64,000 nt of DNA, taken from positions 305,419 to 369,418 of the forward strand of contig NZ_OY781872.1 in the NCBI RefSeq assembly GCF_963677065.1, read 5' to 3'. This stretch comes from an uncultured Methanoregula sp. (GTDB lineage Archaea > Halobacteriota > Methanomicrobia > Methanomicrobiales > Methanospirillaceae). Within the stretch, counting starts at the first letter, position 1, and each line of letters starts with the position of its first letter. The position numbers and the translations under genes are program-made. Positions 60,578-64,000 of this stretch are shown piece after piece. A model generated the notes under the pieces. The model was not told where the DNA came from. It ran no database searches and saw nothing but the letters and a program-made list of their open reading frames with translations.

Positions 60578-61588
60578 TCAACTGTAGGCACTCACCGAAG
60601 AGAGGATCTTGCTCCGGATCTCACCGGGTGAATGGCCCATGAGATGGGCAAGCAGCATCGCGCCGCCGGCACCCATCCCTTCTTTCACTTCCCCGATACA
60701 GTACCGGGCAAGACCCGGATGCCCCAGATCGCCAAAACCCGGGTCAACATAGATCATATCGGCGCCAATCCGGCCGGCAAGACTCTGGACATTGGCGGAT
60801 GGATCGTCCCGGACGTATGCGGTAGTGACAACGGAGGGAACTGACCCCCCCGCTGCCCTGATGAGGGCGCAAACGGCAAGCATCTGGGTCCCTCCGGCAA
60901 AGAAGAGGGAGCCCGCGTAGGTCTTGGCAATACCCGCAGCAACCGGCATCATCGGATCCCCGGCAAACCGGACAATATCAAGAGGATCGCTTGCTCCCGC
61001 ATCATGTATCCGTTCCAAAACCAGCCTGCAGATATCCTCTTTCAGGGATACCGGGTTCTTTACAAAACTGCTGCTGACAGCCGCATCATACCCGAGCGCA
61101 CGCAGGACGCAGAGTGCCGTTGTCGTCCCGCCCGGAGTGCACTCGCCCAGGACCAGAAGATCGCTGCAGTCCGACAGGATCTCGCCCATCATCTTGCCAC
61201 GCACAAACAGTTCCCCGGCTCGGGGAACTGCATCCCCGTAGCGGGGATCGTCACCGACATCGCCATACACGTCAAAGCAGGGAACGGTCGGGTGGTGGCG
61301 CAGTCCGGCATTGATAAAAAACGGCCGGATCCCGGATAATTCCATCATCGACCGGGTGATCGATGCAGGGGTCGGACATCCCGTGGGTGTATTGGGTTTC
61401 ATGGGGAGGCTCGTTATTTTACCCCGGCTCACCAGTTCCGCATCAAGCACCGGCGTGAAAAGGGTTCCTTCCGGTGTCGGCCCGGCCCCGGAGATTCCCG
61501 GCACGGTGGAGAGGAGTGTGTTTGCAAGGATACTGCAAAAGAGAGGCCTTTTAAATGTAATTTCCGGCCTTTTTGATAGGAAGCTCAT
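60578..61588 (-). CDS. cobT: CobT-like nicotinate-nucleotide phosphoribosyltransferase (UPF0284)
   Basis: Archaeal relative of CobT, 336 residues, which prepares the alpha-riboside phosphate of the lower ligand of cobamides. LPMKPNTPTGCPTPASITRSMMEL, GECTPGGTTTALCVLRALG and FAGGTQMLAVCALI fit this family. It is divergent from cobZ-cobS, which carry out the next steps, so all three probably belong to one pathway and share a 97-base promoter region. Confidence 0.85.
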   Translation of the reverse strand: MSFLSKRPEITFKRPLFCSILANTLLSTVPGISGAGPTPEGTLFTPVLDAELVSRGKITSLPMKPNTPTGCPTPASITRSMMELSGIRPFFINAGLRHHPTVPCFDVYGDVGDDPRYGDAVPRAGELFVRGKMMGEILSDCSDLLVLGECTPGGTTTALCVLRALGYDAAVSSSFVKNPVSLKEDICRLVLERIHDAGASDPLDIVRFAGDPMMPVAAGIAKTYAGSLFFAGGTQMLAVCALIRAAGGSVPSVVTTAYVRDDPSANVQSLAGRIGADMIYVDPGFGDLGHPGLARYCIGEVKEGMGAGGAMLLAHLMGHSPGEIRSKILSSVSAYS

Positions 61589-61685
61589 ATGAATCTACAC
61601 ATAGATCTCCGTTCCTTGAGTTTGAATATATCGGATGATGAGATTCCGCAACGATATTACTCCGGCAATTCCAACACCTATTCAC

Positions 61686-62120
61686 ATGTTTGAGATCGAA
61701 CAGCGGTTGCAGGCCCATGGCATTACCATCGATGACATGGTGACAGCAGCTATGGGGCTGTACGTGTCCCACGGTATGCCGGAAGACGAAGCGGCTCTCG
61801 AAATAAAGAAGAAGATCCAGAAATTCCTTGCCGATCCCAATGTCGCTTCCCTCCTTCTTGGAGCAATTCTGCTTGAAGAGGAACTGTATATCAAACGGAA
61901 AAATTCAGAAATTGCCGATGACCCGGTTTTCTTGCTCAGCGACGAGATCCTTGGAATGGCTATTGCCGAATGTATCGGCGGGACATATGCCCGCTTCGAA
62001 TTCACCCGGTACGACCAGAAAAAACCCGGCATCCTTGCAAAACTCGGACCATTCCTCGACGATGCCGTTGCAGGGCTTATTGCAGGGTGCACCTCACGGC
62101 TATATAGCGAATGCCTATGA
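61686..62120 (+). CDS. cobZ: Alpha-ribazole phosphatase CobZ-like (PgpA-related)
   Basis: Protein of 144 residues. LLSDEILGMAIAECIGGTYARFEFTRYDQKKPGILAKLGPFLDDAVAGLIAGCTSRLY is the PgpA-like part used by archaeal CobZ to remove the 5'-phosphate of alpha-ribazole phosphate. The start may be the ATG at 61686, which fits TATATC at 61627-61632, or an ATG at 61635. It overlaps cobS, as in Methanosarcina mazei as I recall, which supports the call. Confidence 0.75.
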   Translation: MFEIEQRLQAHGITIDDMVTAAMGLYVSHGMPEDEAALEIKKKIQKFLADPNVASLLLGAILLEEELYIKRKNSEIADDPVFLLSDEILGMAIAECIGGTYARFEFTRYDQKKPGILAKLGPFLDDAVAGLIAGCTSRLYSECL

Positions 62121-62827
62121 AACCGCTGCTCTCCCTCATCCAGTTTTCAACAATCCTGCCTGTCGGTAAACCACAGGATCTCGAAGCGTTCGCCCGCCAC
62201 TCATACCTGTATCCCATTGCTGGTTATCTTATCGGGGGAATCGTTGCCCTGGCAGTTTTCTTTGTTCCGGATCATACCATTGCAGCCGCGTTCGCCATTG
62301 CCGGGCTCCTTCTCCTGACCGGGGCCCACCATTTTGACGGTCTGCTGGACCTGGGAGATGCCCTGATGGCACATGGCGACCGGGAGAAGCGCATCCGGGC
62401 TCTCACCGATATCCATATAGGAGCGGGAGGTGTGGCGCTGGGTATTGGTATCACGATTCTCCTGTTTGCAGGTCTCCAGGAGGCTTCCTCGATAGCCTGT
62501 GTTCTCATTATCGGGGAGGTCTGCGCAAAGTTCTCGATGGCGTTTCTCACGGCGTACGGGGTTCCGTTCCGGGAAGGGATCCAGAGTTTTCTCCACCAGT
62601 TTTCCCGGCCGTATTACCCCGGTCTTGCGGCAATCCTCTGCATTCCCCTTGTTCTTCTCCCGGTATCGCCCCTGAAAATTGCCGGAGCATTTGCAATGAT
62701 GATCATCTGCCCGACCATCCTGCTCTTCCTCTCACGGCACCTGTTCGGGGGCGTCAATGGGGATGTTGTCGGGGCATCGAACGAGATCACCCGGGCATGT
62801 GCAGTCATCGCCGTGGTGCTGATCTGA
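62117..62827 (+). CDS. cobS: Cobalamin synthase CobS
   Basis: Membrane enzyme (236 residues) joining adenosylcobinamide-GDP with alpha-ribazole. The start MKPLLSLIQFSTILPVG overlaps the cobZ stop as ATGA; an ATG at 62111 is the alternative. HHFDGLLDLGDALMAHGDREKRI has the catalytic Asp/His-rich motif of CobS, and about six membrane helices are seen. It completes the cobT-cobZ-cobS set. Confidence 0.92.
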   Translation: MKPLLSLIQFSTILPVGKPQDLEAFARHSYLYPIAGYLIGGIVALAVFFVPDHTIAAAFAIAGLLLLTGAHHFDGLLDLGDALMAHGDREKRIRALTDIHIGAGGVALGIGITILLFAGLQEASSIACVLIIGEVCAKFSMAFLTAYGVPFREGIQSFLHQFSRPYYPGLAAILCIPLVLLPVSPLKIAGAFAMMIICPTILLFLSRHLFGGVNGDVVGASNEITRACAVIAVVLI

Positions 62828-62991
62828 TATTTGCAGAGGATGAATAAACCCGGAATAAGAAACGGGAGGGCTTGAGGAGTAAACGCGATATTGATCCCCC
62901 CAATCCCCGCGCATGGAGAGACGTGAGTCGTTTGACCGCCGGGAGATTTTCTTTTCGCATCAGTCCGAATCGAAATCCCAAAAAAGTATTT

Positions 62992-63288
62992 TCAATAGAG
63001 TTTTGCAAACCCGCGGTTTTCATCATCGCTGCAATTGATTGCCGATCCGTCGCGGACAAGAGTATTGAACATCATTGCAGCGTTCATAAGATTATCATCG
63101 GAAGCCTTTCCGCACCGCACTTCAGTAAGCGCCTGGTTCTGGGGAGTAGAGACCGCCCGGTTCCCGACCCAGATTCCCTGGCAGTGCCGGCAGTACGCGC
63201 AATGGCTGTACACGGAAACATCGCCATCGGCACAGGCAACCGTGACACGTTGTTTCTTCTCATCCCGCTGGAATTCCAGTCTCTTCAT
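62992..63288 (-). CDS. Small Cys-rich protein
   Basis: Protein of 98 residues with SHCAYCRHCQGIWVGNR, a compact cluster of three Cys and one His that may bind zinc or an Fe-S group, plus two later Cys. No ribosome site is seen, so the mRNA may be leaderless. Family not recognised. It is convergent with cobS and divergent from the EF-1alpha gene. Confidence 0.5.
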   Translation of the reverse strand: MKRLEFQRDEKKQRVTVACADGDVSVYSHCAYCRHCQGIWVGNRAVSTPQNQALTEVRCGKASDDNLMNAAMMFNTLVRDGSAINCSDDENRGFAKLY

Positions 63289-63366
63289 AGTGAAAAGGTA
63301 TTATGACATCAGATATGATGATACCGATATGAGATCTTCATCGGAAAAGCAGCCCCGGCCTATCGA

Positions 63367-63431
63367 AATATTTTAAATAGTTGGGTCTCATATAAGTAAT
63401 ACTCGCATAAATTGACTGTAAGCGGACAGTC
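63367..63431 (+). promoter_or_regulatory. EF-1alpha promoter and leader hairpin
   Basis: AATATTTTAAATAG (63367-63380) is a likely TATA region. In the leader, GACTGT (63414-63419) can pair with ACAGTC (63426-63431) around a six-base loop, ten bases before GGAGG. The hairpin may affect translation or stability. Confidence 0.5.
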
Positions 63432-63454
63432 CTACATTTTGGAGGATCACATAC

Positions 63455-64000
63455 ATGGCAGCATCTGACAAGCCCCATATGAATCTGGCCGTTATCGGCC
63501 ACATCGACCACGGAAAGTCAACCACCGTCGGACGGATGATGTTCGAGACCGGCGCTGTACCGGCCCACATCATCGAAGGGTACCGCAAGGAGGCTGAATC
63601 CAAGGGTAAGGCAACCTTTGAATTTGCATGGGTTATGGACAACCTCAAGGAAGAGCGTGAGAGAGGTATCACCATCGATATCGCTCACAAGAGGTTCGAC
63701 ACCCCCAAGTTCTACTTCACGGTTGTAGACTGCCCCGGACACAGAGACTTCGTCAAGAACATGATCACCGGTGCTTCCCAGGCGGACGCAGCAGTCCTCG
63801 TTGTTGCAGCACCCGACGGTGTCATGGAGCAGACGAAAGAGCACGTCTTCCTCGCAAGGACCCTTGGCATCACCCAGATCATCATCGCCGTCAACAAGAT
63901 GGACGCGGTCAAGTTCGATGAGAAGCGGTTCAACGAAGTCAAGAAGGACCTCTCCGAACTCATCAAGATGGTCGGTTACAAGCCGGACGAGACCCTGTTC
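63455..64000 (+). CDS. tuf: Elongation factor 1-alpha, 5' part
   Basis: GTPase that brings aminoacyl-tRNA to the ribosome. The first 182 residues are in the window and the gene runs off its end. G1 is [10 protein letters not shown]2 is the RGITID region, G3 is DCPGH and G4 is NKMD. GGAGG at 63441-63445 precedes the ATG. It is the translation partner of Gln-tRNA made by the GatDE system. Confidence 0.96.
   Translation, partial: MAASDKPHMNLAVIGHIDHGKSTTVGRMMFETGAVPAHIIEGYRKEAESKGKATFEFAWVMDNLKEERERGITIDIAHKRFDTPKFYFTVVDCPGHRDFVKNMITGASQADAAVLVVAAPDGVMEQTKEHVFLARTLGITQIIIAVNKMDAVKFDEKRFNEVKKDLSELIKMVGYKPDETLF

Overview
The window is a piece of a methanogen chromosome, most likely from the order Methanomicrobiales (Methanoregula-like). 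It carries archaeal-only families (GatDE, ribosomal protein L10e, EF-1alpha, the archaeal two-gene type of GMP synthase, CobZ-type alpha-ribazole phosphatase, Dph6, DUF2070, DUF555), a bacterial-type gyrBA pair as in Methanomicrobia, a CbiMNQO-type Co/Ni transporter and very large PAS sensor proteins. Many starts have Shine-Dalgarno sequences, and neighbouring genes often overlap as ATGA.

Layout. 1-2.2 kb: ABC exporter (ATPase and permease, minus strand) beside GC-rich repeat DNA. 2.4-5.1 kb: cobalt/nickel ECF transporter. 5.1-7.8 kb: small unknown protein, Fe-dependent alcohol dehydrogenase and a PAS protein that has lost its kinase histidine. 8-12.5 kb: gyrB-gyrA. 12.7-18.1 kb: zinc ribbon, YjbQ, a QueG-like Fe-S protein, a C39-like protein, a cupin, tRNA-Gln(TTG), an NTF2-like protein and a K+ channel. 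18.2-22.8 kb: minus-strand operon ending in dph6 and DUF2070. 22.9-28.4 kb: DUF5350, gatE, gatD, argH and an HTH regulator, read leftward; this set supplies the amidotransferase for the tRNA-Gln of the window. 28.6-31.3 kb: NitT/TauT-type importer, divergent from the regulator, with repeats and palindromes between them. 31.4 kb: L10e with an Ala/Lys/Gly tail. 32.4-37 kb: two overlapping PAS/REC signalling genes and a META lipoprotein.

37.2-44.1 kb is an AT-rich accessory island. It has a tyrosine recombinase, a serine recombinase, an excisionase-like HTH protein, an unknown basic protein, about 4.6 kb of non-coding or decayed DNA, a degenerate array of 171-190 bp units, and a short motif present three times, once inverted.

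44.2-50.8 kb returns to core DNA: DUF5806, mobB, glmM, a 1188-residue helical-repeat protein and acylphosphatase. Convergent to the last is a stand-alone cas1 with no cas2, CRISPR array or casposon genes in view. 52-56.3 kb: two aryl-acid CoA ligases, an ACT protein and an HPS-RraA fusion. 56.5-59.4 kb: a pilin-like LamG protein, a nitroreductase and a DUF3821 surface protein. 59.5-64 kb: G-rich repeats, the GMP synthase glutaminase subunit, cobT-like, cobZ and cobS for the lower ligand of cobamides, a small Cys protein and the 5' end of the EF-1alpha gene. The cobamide genes and the Co/Ni importer would serve corrinoid- and nickel-dependent methanogenesis enzymes.
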